Below are positions 1 to 11,390 of a stretch of DNA of 64,000 nucleotides, piece after piece. Every line of letters begins with the position of its first letter. The first letter of the stretch is position 1. The notes under the pieces are model-generated. The model did not search any database. It was not told the origin of the DNA and was given only the letters and a program-made list of their open reading frames with translations. Where the stretch lies: the NCBI GenBank assembly GCA_946902985.2, contig OX336392.1:465708693-465772692 (forward strand), in the 5' to 3' direction. A program made the translations under genes and the position numbers. Source of the stretch: Meconema thalassinum (lineage: Eukaryota > Arthropoda > Insecta > Orthoptera > Tettigoniidae).

Positions 1-2532
1 TTTTGAGCAAAAGAAATACCCCTGTGGACTTTCTTCAACACCAAGCCTTGGGCGAGGCATTGCACCAACATTTGGATATGTAGCACATACCGATTTTTGT
101 TGTAAAGTGTGCCCATGAGTTTTTCAGTTTTCACTTTACTGTCAGGGGGAACCATTTGCTCAAGACAGAATGGGAAATCGGCATGTTCATCATACAAGGA
201 TGATGGATATTCAATATCCACTTCTAGCACATATCCACGGCCTGTTTCTTGGCTAGCCATGTTCACATGAAATTCTGACACTTGTTTCTCTGTCAGCCAA
301 GCAAACTTCCCATAGGGCAAAGGCTGACTCATGGCGTAACCGTACAAATTATTCACGTCATAGTACATTAAGTACGATTCTGGTTTGTCTGGTGAATAAT
401 CAGGCATGTAGACATTGTTCGCTTCAGCATGGCGTTGGTTAAGTGACACAAAGCCGCCACGAATGCCCTTTTCAAAAAATAGAACCATGTCTACGTCAGT
501 GAGTAAATCCAATTCCACTTGAATGTATTTCAAAGCGGCATCGAACGAGAGTCCAGGACTCGTGTAATAGTGAGCCGGATCAAGACCGTAAATGTGTTGA
601 CACAAGTTACGGAATTTTTCAAACACATCAGTGAGCAGCAATACATCCAGTTTTAGGTAATGCAAAGCATATTCACTTAGCGTCTTCATGCCAAACACTC
701 GCCAAACTTGACATGCATGTGCATAGTCTTCATCGGAAACGGTACTGCGTGTTAGTTTCGAGTAAAATTTCTCTTGTGGAGGGAGTTTTCTTTGCTTTAA
801 CACGTCCCAGCTGTTGCAGAAATCATACGGGAATATACCTTTCCGAATGCACAATTGAAATTGCTCAGGATCATTAAAATGCATTCTAGTATTTTTTAAT
901 TCCTCCTCATTCAAGCCATTCACAAGGCTGTCGAGCGAGGATGCCATAAACTTAAAGGAATCCAAAAATCGAATGCTAAAGTTGCTCAACCACCATGTCA
1001 GGGCTGTAAAACGCTCATGGTTTTGGGGAATAATGGTAAACGAGCCCTTGTTAACATGGCCCAATTCACGAATCAAAAACTGAATGTCATAATTCGCCAG
1101 ATTGTGGAAAAAGACACCGATGAAACGAGGAGCTGGAAAGTTCAAGTTGCATTTACTATGCGCAGCTCCACGAAACTCCCCCGTAAAGTGCGAGTGATCA
1201 CGAACGGTGTCTTCAGCATTGATCAGTGGCTTTTCGCAAATATGGCATGTCATGGCATGCTCATACTGCTGCTGTTGTTCTGGAGATAGGCTCATGGGTA
1301 CTGGGTGGTCCAGTAATTCCTGTACATGGTCGGCCAACTTGACAAGTTCATCCAAGAACCATTTGGCACAATCTGGCCCCTCACGGTATTTGTAAACGGA
1401 TTGTGTGGGGTCATGGGCACACACCACATTAAATCCTATGGCAAAGGGTTCATGTTTTTGAATGGGTGTGGTTGAGCTCATGGAGGGATCTGGTTCACAT
1501 CCCGCCATGGGTGTGGTGAGAGCTTCGAAATCTGCATATACCACATAGGGAACAGTGTCACGCTTATGAATGTCCTTAAACTTTAACACAGCCTTGTCCC
1601 CTTGTGGCAATATCAATCTCACCGCTTCCTGAGTAACACAATCTACCCTATGACGTTCCAAAGAAGTAGGCGTCCAAAAGTATTGGAGACAACGGTCACA
1701 AATATGCTTTATACCATGTGCTTTGGACATTTGACTGCTTAGCAATCTACTCAGGCTTTTAATGAGGCAATAGTGATTCACTTCTCCTACAGATAAATAT
1801 AAAAGATGAATGTGATGTCGTTTCGGTTCTTTTGTGGCATAAAGAGGACCCACAATCTCATCACCGTCAAGGCCATACACCATGAACGAAAAGTCCTGGT
1901 TGTCTCGTTCAAACCTATGGATCTCGGTTAAGTCCATAGGGAACGTCACTCGAGTTAAATTTAAAGTATGTTTCAATTCAACAAACTTGGCCTTGTACAT
2001 TCCTGGTCTGTTAACATGACGATCTTGAGCTGGCTGCAAGTACGCAGCCACAGCCCACAGAAAGCAATCATTGTCATGGTTCTCAATATTCACCACAGCC
2101 TTTTTCGAAGCTATTGCTGGAGGTGTTTTAATATAGCTAGACCCAGCATTCAACGGGTTGAAATGACAAATGTTGATTTGTAAATGATGAATTTTGTCTA
2201 AGGCTAGACCACTCGGTCCTTGTTGCAGTTTATCAAATTTTGACAGCAAGGCATTCACCACGTGGGTTTCATACCACTGTTCCAAATTATGGGCTATGAA
2301 TAGCTCTTGCATTTTACTGCAAATATAGAATGTCTCTTTATGCTCTACATCCTTCTTTTTATATACGAAATCGCACACTAGTTCTGTATTCACCTTTAAA
2401 GCCGTATGCAACCTTTGCGCTGTACAAATTTCAATTTTAAAAATTTCAAAACAAGATTCTAAAAATTCTTTGGGAATCGAACTTTTTCTAACATTCACTA
2501 TGCGGCCAGAGCACACACGCGATTTGAAACAA
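1..2532 (-). CDS. Protein-primed type-B DNA polymerase, copy A, C-terminus beyond the window edge
   Basis: This is the copy-A equivalent of the large polymerase exon described at 11,368-14,823. The reading frame is open from the inferred 3' splice acceptor at 2,532 down to position 1, so the N-terminal, endonuclease-VII-like, exonuclease and first polymerase motifs are present. The catalytic YMDTDS motif falls outside the window. The visible part reads identically to copy B. It is cut here only by the window, so nothing can be said about its true end. Confidence 0.85.
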
Positions 2533-2601
2533 CTGTTTAGGGTTTCCCAAGTTAACGTATCCGCAGCAGTAAAAGACATTATTTTGAAAGAACACACTCA
2601 C

Positions 2602-2688
2602 CTGAGTTTAGAAATGTAGACTGTCTGACAATAATCCAAAAAACACACACGTTCCTGGTTATTCACAGAGGTCAAGCGTTTTCCAACA
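2602..2688 (-). other. Putative small coding exon upstream of the polymerase core (copy A)
   Basis: Copy-A equivalent of 14,846-14,932. It is an open segment of 87 nt bounded by an AG acceptor after a pyrimidine-rich tract and a CAG/GTGAGT donor. See the copy-B entry for the phase argument. Confidence 0.45.
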
Positions 2689-2801
2689 CTCTAAAAAGAA
2701 ATAAAATAAACCACCATAAGTATATCCATTCCATATAGTTTATGCATTTCATAAACAAAACAAAATCAAACAGGTTATATATTTAAAAAAACAAATCTCA
2801 C

Positions 2802-2935
2802 CTTGACGTGTAATGCTTTTCTATATTCCCGTCTCGTGGGCTAGTATGGAAATGGTTTTCTTTTCTAGTTGTCTGTCTTTCTCTTTCTTTAATATATTTC
2901 CCACAGACACACGACAGGTAGGCTATACACGTTAT
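2802..2935 (-). other. Putative coding exon further upstream of the polymerase core (copy A)
   Basis: Copy-A equivalent of 15,046-15,179. It is a 134-nt stretch open in one frame, preceded by TTTGCAG and followed by AAG/GTGAGA. Confidence 0.45.
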
Positions 2936-3779
2936 CTGCAAACAAATAAATAAATAAAATCATTAATTATCTAATCAATAAATAATTGCATGTATTTATA
3001 TAAAATCAATAAATATATAAATGAATAAATATATACCTACCCCACAACAAGGTTAAGTATTTTCCACCAACACCAAAACTGATAAACGCAGTGTGTTCAA
3101 AGGTAGTCACCTAAGTGAGCGTGGAAATGATAACGACATGTCTTTATATATGCTACGTTGCATGTATAATCTTTTTTTTCCCACGCTTTGACCATTCTGT
3201 TATCAGGCACGTGGACAGCTAACGTCCCAGGCGAACACCTGTGGCGAATCAAATTTCACATGAACTTGCATTTTGTCACGTACGAAGCAAAACAGGATGT
3301 CACTGGTTTAGCCTACATGTGGTTTCACAAATGTGTGTGCATGCCTTTCACACTCCCCTGCAACCACGATGGTCAGATTATTTCACCTTCAAGCGTCACC
3401 TGTTGTCAAGTCAGATCGGAGCCTTCCAATAATCTCAAATGACATTCACCTCCTGCTCGTCGGCAAGTTTATTTTCTCTACTCGCTTCGACCAACATAGA
3501 ACCAAGTTCTCATCACCGTTTACACGTTAAAGGTAAAATATCAGAAAACGCACGCTCGCTCTGTCATACACCGACTCGTCGAAATATCAATTAATCTATT
3601 GAACACAGCCACCGTGGTCAGCGACAAGTTCGTTGAAACACACACACCCAGCCGTATCGTCTCTCTCAACCACCACGCTTCATGAACATTATAAACAGGT
3701 AAAGAAAAAGAAAACGTTTTTTCAACATGTATGGCGTTAGACCCATGTGAATTATTTTTTGAAAAAAAATATCTACCAC
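2936..3779. other. AT-rich upstream region of the polymerase gene (copy A), no convincing gene
   Basis: This holds the probable first intron and upstream exon/promoter zone of the minus-strand polymerase (TATA-like motif at about 3,141-3,148), followed by about 600 bp of unassigned sequence. A plus-strand open frame of 84 codons at 3,188-3,442 has no recognisable motif and I do not call it a gene. Confidence 0.5.
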
Positions 3780-4510
3780 ATTTGAAAGGGAGTGTTAGCC
3801 CGAGTCCTAGGACACCTCGTACATGTCTCTAGCGTTATTGGTTCGTGAGATATCGGCAAAAATCACAAAAAACACGTGTTTACCCCCAAAATCGCGTTTC
3901 CAAAATTTTTTAAAATTACAACGAGTGGTCCATAGCAAAGAGGACGTCTTCCCGAATCCTTGGACCCATCGTACATGCCTCTAGCGTTATTGCTTCGTGA
4001 AATATCGGCAAAATCACAAAAAACACGTGTTTACCCCAAAATCGCGTTTCCCAAATTTTTTAAAATTACAACGAGTGGTCCATAGCAAAGAGGACGTCTT
4101 CCCGAATCCTTGGACCCATCGTACATGCCTCTAGCGTTATTGCTTCGTGAAATATCGGCAAAATCACAAAAAACACGTGTTTACCCCAAAATCGCGTTTC
4201 CCAAATTTTTTTAAAATTACAATGAGTAGTCCATAGCAAAGAGGACATCACCCTGAGTACTTGGACCTGTCGAACACACCTCTAGCATGATTGGTTCACG
4301 AGATATCGGCAAAATCACAAAAACACGTGTTTACCCCAAAATCGAGTTTCCAATTTTATTAAAAATTATAACGAGTGGTCCATAGCAGAGAGGACGTCAC
4401 CCCGAGTCCTTGGACCTGTCGAACATGCCTCTAGCATGATTGGTTCGCGAGATATAGCAAAAAGTCTAAAATCACGTTTTTACCCCAAAAAGACTGTGTT
4501 TCCAGATTTT
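3780..4510. repeat. Tandem satellite of about 150 bp, roughly five units (copy A)
   Basis: The phrase ACGAGTGGTCCATAGCA recurs at 3,921, 4,071, about 4,222 and 4,371, so the period is 149-151 bp. The first unit is divergent, and an isolated related piece lies at about 4,951-4,985. Each unit also contains a purine-rich GAGGACGTC box and an ACACGTGTTTACCCC box. It sits 5' of the polymerase gene. It could be terminal or subterminal repeat DNA of the original Maverick-like element, or an unrelated satellite. Confidence 0.85.
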
Positions 4511-5108
4511 CACCTTTTCGACACCGACATTCCCGTAAAGAGCACGACGAGACGAAAAAAACGAATCCAAGCACGCCCTCCTAGCATGGCTCCTTCCATT
4601 CCAAGGTCGCAGGGGCTCACAACTTCCTAAGTGAGGCAGCTCTGTCCTTACCACACTACTGCAGGTTTTCATTCTATAGACTTGAAATTTATTTTGGGGG
4701 TAGAGGGGGTAGGGACCATTGATTTACGTTAAACAATTTTTTTTGTAGAGTTCCTAGTTTCCAAAATATAGGATTTTCAAAATTCCAGTGTTTTCAAACA
4801 AATATAAAAAATAAAAATTTTTTATTACAAAAAATAAAGGTCATAAAGACTGTTCGTTTGAGCCATGGCACAACGTTCTATCCTGTTTGGTTTTCAAACT
4901 ATCGCCTATTTTCGAAAACAAAAATTTTCAAAAAAATTTTGAAAAATATAATGAGTGGTCCATAGCAAAGAGGACGTCAGCCCGAGTCCAACAATACCTC
5001 ATTTGTCAAAATCGGACCATGCGTTCAAGAGATATTTAACATGGCTGAGGCTTAGTAGTAGAGCAAGGGGGGTTCTGAAGTGGGGCAGAACTCCTAGTAC
5101 TCCACTAC
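4511..5108. other. Unassigned AT-rich stretch between satellite and LINE (copy A)
   Basis: No gene seen. It contains homopolymer A/T runs and the divergent satellite piece near 4,951. At about 5,109 the LINE 3' UTR begins abruptly, without the usual hairpin and (TGATGA)n tail, so a deletion or rearrangement joined the two sequences here. Confidence 0.5.
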
Positions 5109-8100
5109 TCACTGCCATGGATGAAGCGAAAATGGTGTTTATAAAACAGACAGTGAGCCCCCCAAAAAATTATGCCTTATTTGAATAAAAAAGAATAAAA
5201 GGCGGATTGTAAAAAAGGATAAAACAAATAAGGCATAGTGAACAATACAATACATAACACAATACAAAACATAAAACAGATTTAACCACAATTAAAAGTC
5301 GTAACTACACATTAAAACTTAGAAAAGTAACCACTCTCCCTCATGAACCGGATGACGAGGTCAGCTGACGGCCCGTCATCACGGAGAATAAGGGAGAGGG
5401 TATTAGGCAGTTTAAGAGTCCCGCGCAGATCGGCCAGATCCACACACTCCAAGAGAAGGTGTGCCACGGTTAGGTGGGCGCCGCAAGTACACACAGGACG
5501 ATCTTCTCTCTTTAGCAAGTGAGAGTGCGTAGCAATCCCATGGCCGATCCGGAGTCGACAGAGTACCACAGCTTCCTTCCGGAGAGATCGGAAGGAAGAT
5601 TTCCACACCTTCGTTGTCTCCTTGATGCCTCTCAGTTTGTTGGGTGGAGGCGTGGCACGCCATGCCTCCTCCCAATGCGTCAGGATCGAATGCCGCAACT
5701 GAGAGCGCACATCACTAGCAGGCACCTTATACGGTAGCGAGGGCAGTGCGACTGCCTCTCTCGCCGACTGATCAGCAAGCTCGTTTCCCGCAATACCCAT
5801 GTGGCTAGGAAGCCACACAAAGGTCACCCAGGTTCCAGCGTTACGCAAACTGACGAGCTGGTCGTGCACACGCTGGACCAACGGGTGCTTCGGGAAACAC
5901 ACATCGATCGCCTGCAGCGCACTCAGAGAGTCAGTACACACAAGAAAGTGCTGGTGATCGTCTGATAACGGGTACCGCAGAGCCTCTAAGATGGCATAGA
6001 GCTCCGCAGTGTACACGCCACAGGCCTCGGGAAGTGAAAAGAGAAACCGACGATCCTCAACCACAAATGCACAGCCTACGTTCTCGTTTACCCTCGAAAC
6101 GTCCGTGAATACAAGCCCTGATCCCGGATACCGTGTCACCACGGACTGGAACAGCCTCCGATGGACGGAGGAGTCCGTGTCCGACTTGGGGCCGGTGTGC
6201 AGATCCAGGATGATATCAGGGCGAGAGACCATCCACGGAGGGGCCTTGCTAAGTACTCGGACGATACAGGAGACAGAAGGAAATCGGAACTGACGGTATA
6301 AGTCATCCTAGCGAATCCCCGCCGGCCGAGTGGCCCGGGCGAGCACATCATAGAGCCGGCAATTCGGATTGTAAAACAAACATGGATAGCTTGGATGAAG
6401 TGGCATCTGTCGAATAGTTGCAGCATAGGTCAGCAGTACTTGTTGGCGCCTCAGGTGTAAAGGAGGTACGCCAGCCTCGGCGAGCAAGCTGACGACTGGG
6501 CTTGTCCGAAAGGCACCCGTCGCCAGCCTCACACCGCCGTGGTGGACACTGTCCAGTTTAACAAGCACTGACTTACGGGCCGAACCATATGCTACACTGC
6601 CATAATCTAACCTAGATAAAATCAGTGACTTATAAAAACGCAGGAGCACCGCGAGGTCCGCCCCCCCCCCCCCCCCCATGATGTGCCGCTAAGAAACCAC
6701 AACATGTTGAGTTTCTTAGCGCAGGCAGTTTTCAAACACCGCACGTGTGGTTCCCACGTCAATTTCTGATCGAAAAGGAGCCCAAGGAACCGGTACGCAG
6801 CAACAACAGGCAAAGCTACATTGCCCAGATAAAGCTCAGGATCTGGATGGAGGGTGCGCTTTCGGCAGAAATGGACAACCGAGGACTTAGCGGTTGAGAA
6901 TCGAAAGCCATGCTCCAGTGTCCAGCGTTCCACTCTCCGAATAGCTTGTTGTAGCTGTCGTTCAGCGACCGCCATATTTTGCGCACTATAATGTAGAGCG
7001 AAGTCGTCTACATATAGCGACGGTACCACTGCTGGACCAGCAGCAGCGACTATACCGTTTATGGCAATCGCAAATAATGTTACGCTAAGCACCGATCCCT
7101 GTGGGACTCCGTTTTCCTGTATATGATATTGCGAATATGTCCCCCCTATTCGGACACGGAACAGGCGAAGGGACAGAAAATTCGCAATAAAAACCGGCAA
7201 GTTTCCTCGGAATTTCCATGGATGCAGGGTAGAGAGGATGCCGTAACGCCAAGTGGTGTCATAGGCCTTCTCGAGGTCAAAGAAAACAGTGACTAGGTAC
7301 TGTCTCCGGAGAAAAGCGTCCCGTATGGCAGTCCCCAGGCGTACCAGATGGTCGTTGGTACACCGAGACGCCCTGAAACCACACTGGTATTCAGACAGGT
7401 GTCCCCGTTTCTCCAGGACCCACACCAGGCGCCGATTGACCATCCTCTCAAAGAGCTTGCACAAACCGTTAGTGAGACAAATAGGTCTGTAACTCCCTGT
7501 CAATTTGGGATCCTTATCGGGCTTCAGGATAGGTATAATGATACCTTCCTGCCATTGCGCTGGAAACACACCTTCCAACCAGATACGATATTAAACACCC
7601 TGAGCAAATAGCGAATGCTCTCATCGTTAAGGTGTTTAAGCATCTGGTTGTGAATATTATCCGGGCCAGGAGACGTGTCCTTGCAGAGCGCCAGCACTCC
7701 GCGGAGTTCCCACTCCGTAAAGGGCACGTTGTACTCCTCCGAAGCGCTGGAAGCAAAACTAAAGATGGAAACGTTCCGCTTCGCGCTTCAGGGCCACGAA
7801 GGCAGGGTCATAGTTATCGGAACCGGATATATCCGCAAAATACGAGGCGAGATGGTTTGCAACGCGATAAGGATCTGTAACCAGTTCATTATCAATGGAA
7901 ATTCCCGGTACAGTAGAAGATGTCTGAATTCCCGAAATGCGTCGTAGTTTAGTACACACTTGAGAGGAGGGGGTATGTGCCGTAATAGAAGACACATACC
8001 GTTCCCAGGATTGTTTCTTACTCTGGCGAATAAGAATCCGTGCCTTGGCACGAAATTTCTTAAACGCCACCAAATTGGCCATGGTTGGACGCCGACGGTA

Positions 8101-8631
8101 GTGCTTGTGAGCGCGACGACGGTCTCTTATTGCCGCTGCAATATCCTCTGTCCACCAAGGGACGAGTTTGCGACGAGGAGTCCCAGAAAAGGATGGAATG
8201 GACTCTTCGGCGGCAGCAAGTAGCACATCGGTGATGTGCTGTACCTCGTCATCGACGCTCCGGCAACCAAGATCAACGAACATAGCTCGTTCTTGAAACG
8301 AGGGCCAATTTGCCCGCTTAAGAACCCAACGACTGGGGAACTCCACGGGCATCTGGGTTAGAAGGGTAAGAACGATCGGGAAATGGTCACTGTCAAAGAG
8401 GTCGTCGTGTACATACCAACCAAATAGGGGGACCAGCGCACGGCTACACACACTCAAGTCAATGTGTGAGTACGTGCCGTGCGCTAAGCTAAAATGTGTA
8501 GCTTCCCCTGTATTTAATAGAGATAAATCCAACCCTAGAATTAAACCCTCCACGTCCCTTCCTCTGGGGCAGGAAGATGGTGATCCCCATTAGGGGTGAT
8601 GAGAGTTGAAATCACCCACGAGTAGGAAAGG
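5109..8631 (-). pseudogene. I-clade LINE: 3' UTR and decayed ORF2 (RT, RNase H), copy A
   Basis: The segment aligns with the intact LINE at 56,496-62,651. The frame is broken repeatedly. There is an in-frame TAG near 6,310 where the intact copy has TTG. A C-run at 6,661-6,677 has 17 C, against 6 in the intact copy, which shifts the frame. A further shift lies near 7,590. Recognisable remnants are the RT active site YVDDFAL (7,010 region), the RNase H blocks (5,760-6,110) and the C-terminal Cys/His cluster. The last ~90 bp of the LINE (hairpin and tail) are missing at 5,109. It is non-functional. Confidence 0.9.
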
Positions 8632-9340
8632 ATGATGATGATGATAGTTGTTGTTTTAAGGGGCCTAACATCTAGGTTATCGGCCCCTGATGGTTTGGGT
8701 GATCGTAAAGATGAAAAAGAAAAGCGAACTTAAACCTAAAACTAACTACTAACCTATATACTAGAAGAAGAAATGGAAAACTAAAGGAGAATAAGGCAAA
8801 TAAAAGGACAGAAGGAAAAGAAATGCCCTCAACCCTCGGAGAAGGCGGATTGAGGGACTTGGAAGGAAGGAGAGCCATGAAAGGCATATAGGGAAGTGAA
8901 AGAGGAGAGGGTCCGCCCCAAAGGTAAGGGACAAAAGGGGAAAACGGACCCAGCTCAGGAATCCCTCGGGGTCGCCAACTCCCGAACTCACCAGACGTGA
9001 GCCCCTGAGGGTGTAGCATTATCGAGGGTGCACCAGAAGTGGTGGGGCTACATACACCCTGCCTCCTGAAGGGCCTAGAGCACAAGGCAGGAGGTAAAAG
9101 GAAGAGAAAAAGAAGGCTGACCCCTCGCAGAAGGAGGGTATCAGAAAAGATGAGACAAGGGCCAATTATGGCGGGAAAGGAAGAGACTCCCTAGGCCTCG
9201 GATTCCCTAATACCGTCGGGGTCAGAAGAGAACAAGAGTTGACCAAGTGAGGTCGACAGGAAAGAAGACAGAGAGGAGCCCGGCACAAGTAAGTGGAAGC
9301 AATGCCGGACTCAGCTGGGGCCCCGTGGTCGCCAACTCAC
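8632..9340 (-). mobile_element. SINE-like element (short subfamily) inside LINE ORF2, copy A
   Basis: It runs from a (GATGAT)n tail and the GGGGCC...GGCCCC hairpin at its low-coordinate (3') end to the CGCCAACTCAC head at 9,340. The target-site duplication AGTAGGAAAGG is at 8,621-8,631 and 9,341-9,351. The extreme 5' end (CCCCAGGGGCTCACATC...) is missing, so this is a slightly 5'-truncated copy. Confidence 0.9.
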
Positions 9341-9595
9341 AGTAGGAAAGGGACTGGAAGTTGATCAACAAGGTCAAAGACGTCATTAATATCAAGGGGA
9401 TGGTTCGGTGGAAGGTACACGTTACAAACAGTTGTCATAGCAGGCAAGGACACGCGAACTGCAATAGCTTCCAGAGGAGTGGCGAGTGGAAACTCTTCAC
9501 TATAGCAGTCAGAGCGAACGAAGGTACAAACGGCACCGGAAGCCCGGCCGGCGTCTTGTCGATGTTTAGAGTATAGTCGGAAACCTCTCAGAACA
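9341..9595 (-). pseudogene. LINE ORF2 endonuclease segment between two SINE insertions, copy A
   Basis: It corresponds to 60,100-60,347 in the intact LINE, part of the N-terminal AP-endonuclease domain. It is isolated by SINE-like insertions on both sides. Confidence 0.85.
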
Positions 9596-10332
9596 TGATG
9601 ATGATGATGATAATTGTTGTTTTAAGGGGCCTAACATCTAGGTTATCGGCCCCTGATGGTGTGGGTGATCGTGAAGATGAAAAAGAAAAGCGAACTTAAA
9701 ACTAAAACTAACTACTAACCTACATACTAGAAGAAGAAATGGAAAATTAGAGGAGAATAAGGCAAATAAAAGGACAGAAGGAAAAGAAATGCCCTCAACC
9801 CTCGGAGAAGGCGGTTTGAGGGACTTGGAAGGAAGGAGTGCCATGAAAGGCATATAGGAAATTGAAAAAGGAGAGGGTCCGCCCCAAAGGTAAGGGACAA
9901 AAGGGGAAAACGGACCCAGCTCAGGAATCCCTCGGGGTCGCCAACTCCCGAACTCACCAGCCGTGAGCCCCTGAGGGTGTAGTATTATCTAGGGTGCACC
10001 AGAAGTGGTGGGGCTACATACACCCTGCCTCCTTAAGGGCCTAGAGCACAAGGCAGGAGGTAAAAGGAAGAGAAAAAGAAGGCTGACCCCTCGCAGAAGG
10101 AGGGTATCAGAAAAGATGAGACAAGGGCCAATTAAGGCGGGAAAGGAAGAGACTCCCTAGGCCTCGGATACCCTAATACCGTTGGGGTCAGAAGAGAACA
10201 AGAGTTGACCAAGTGAGGTCGACAGGAAAGAAGACAGAGAGGAGCCGGGCACAAGTAAGTGGAAGCAATGCCGGACTCAGCTGGGGCCCCGTGGTCGCCA
10301 ACCCACGCCCACAAGATGTGAGCCCCTGGGGG
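9596..10332 (-). mobile_element. SINE-like element, complete short subfamily copy, copy A
   Basis: The 737-bp element has a tail at 9,596 and a full head ending AGCCCCTGGGGG at 10,332. The target-site duplication ACCTCTCAGAACA is at 9,583-9,595 and 10,333-10,345. The head is a dimer: the block at about 10,249-10,332 and the block at about 9,880-9,980 share the order GGGGCTCAC, GTTGGCGACC, AGCTGAGTCCG/GAGCTGGGTCCG. No protein product is proposed. Confidence 0.92.
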
Positions 10333-10345
10333 ACCTCTCAGAACA

Positions 10346-10586
10346 GTCTCGTGAGCAGGTCTGAGGTTTGTTTCCTGTAGGAAGACTATACTCGCTGCGT
10401 ATTGGGCAATAAGCTGACGGAGTTCTGTCAAATGCCTGTCATAACTGTTACAATTCCACTGTAACAGTGCCATTGTGTGAACTTAGGGAATAAGTTGGAG
10501 CAGCAAGCTACAACTTAGACTCTGGAGGATCTACAGTCACTACGTCGACTATAATCTCCATGTCCTCAGGCGAGGTCATGGAGTGA
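10346..10586 (-). pseudogene. LINE ORF2 5' end and ORF1/ORF2 spacer, copy A
   Basis: It contains the ORF2 start ATG (10,471-10,473), whose product begins MALLQWNCNSYDRH, the first block of the AP-endonuclease. It also holds the short ORF1-ORF2 spacer and the last codons of ORF1. It ends at the insertion of the next SINE-like element, which replaces the rest of the LINE in copy A. Confidence 0.85.
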
Positions 10587-11390
10587 TGATGATGATGATA
10601 ATAATTGTTGTTTTAAGGGGCCTAACATCGAGGTTATCGGCCCCTAATGAAATGATGATGATGATGATAATTGTTGTTTTAAGGGGCCTAACATCTAGGT
10701 TATCGGCCCCTGATGGTTTGGGTGATCGTGAAGATGAAAATGAAAAGCGAACTTAAAACTAAAACTAACTAATAACCTACATACTAGAAGAAGAAATGGA
10801 AAACTAAAGGAGAATAAGGCAAATAAAGGACAGGAGGAAAAGAAATGCCCTCAACCCTCGAAGAAGGCGGATTGAGGGACTTGGAAGGAAGGAGAGCCAT
10901 GAAAGGCAGATAGGAAAGTGAAAGAGGAGAGGGTCCGCCCCAAAGGTAAGGGACAAAAAGGGAAAACGGACCCAGCTCAGGAATCCCACGGGGTCGCCAA
11001 CTCTCGAACTCACCAGCCGTGAGCCCCTGAGGGTGTAGCATCATCTAGGGTGCACCAAAAGTGGTGGGGCTACATACACCCGGTCTCCTTGAGGGCCTTA
11101 AGCAGAAGGCAGGAGATAACATGAAAAGAAAAAGAAGGCTGACCCCTCGCAGAAGGAGGGAATCAGAAAAGATGAGACAAGGGCCAATTAAGGCGGGAAA
11201 GGAAGAGACTCCCTAGGCCTCGGATACCCTAATACCGTCGGGGTCGGAAGAGAACAAGAGTTGACCAAGGGAGGTCGACAGGAAAGAAGAAATAGAGGAG
11301 CCGGCACAAGTAAGTGGAAGCAATGCCGGACTCAGCTGGGGCCCCGTGGTCGCCAACCCACAACCCACTAGATGTGAGCCCCTGGGGGGT
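10587..11390 (-). mobile_element. Double-tailed SINE-like element forming the recombinant junction of the tandem duplication
   Basis: Two 3' tails stand in tandem: a LINE-type stub (10,587-10,651, CATCGAGG hairpin loop) and a SINE tail (from 10,652, CATCTAGG loop), followed by a full SINE body and head. The left target-site duplication GGTCATGGAGTGA is present (10,574-10,586), but the right flank is polymerase sequence (CGTTGCGATC). The element is therefore a hybrid of a SINE in LINE ORF1 and a SINE next to the polymerase gene. The crossover lies left of 11,293. Confidence 0.85.

Larger units (their letters stand above)
1..11389. repeat. Copy A of a 12,244-bp-period tandem duplication
   Basis: Every landmark here recurs exactly 12,244 bp later: polymerase gene, satellite, LINE pieces and three SINE-like insertions. 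Everything I compared by eye was identical except near the right end: T at 11,293 versus G at 23,537, C at 11,307 versus T at 23,551, and a G6 versus G7 run at 11,384. The copies part company right after the SINE-like head at about 11,390. Copy A runs into the C-terminal end of the polymerase gene; copy B runs into LINE ORF1. The left boundary lies outside the window. Confidence 0.95.

Noticed and set aside
3188..3442. 84-codon plus-strand frame upstream of the polymerase gene
   Set aside because: No motif, no homologue I recognise, and overlapping frames of similar length on the same strand; chance is sufficient.
8672..9085. 137-codon minus-strand frame and its relatives in many SINE-like copies (start MCSRPFRRQGV or MLHPQGLTAGEFGSW)
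   Set aside because: It recurs only because the SINE recurs; its length and end differ between copies, indels shift it freely, and no domain or codon constraint is visible.
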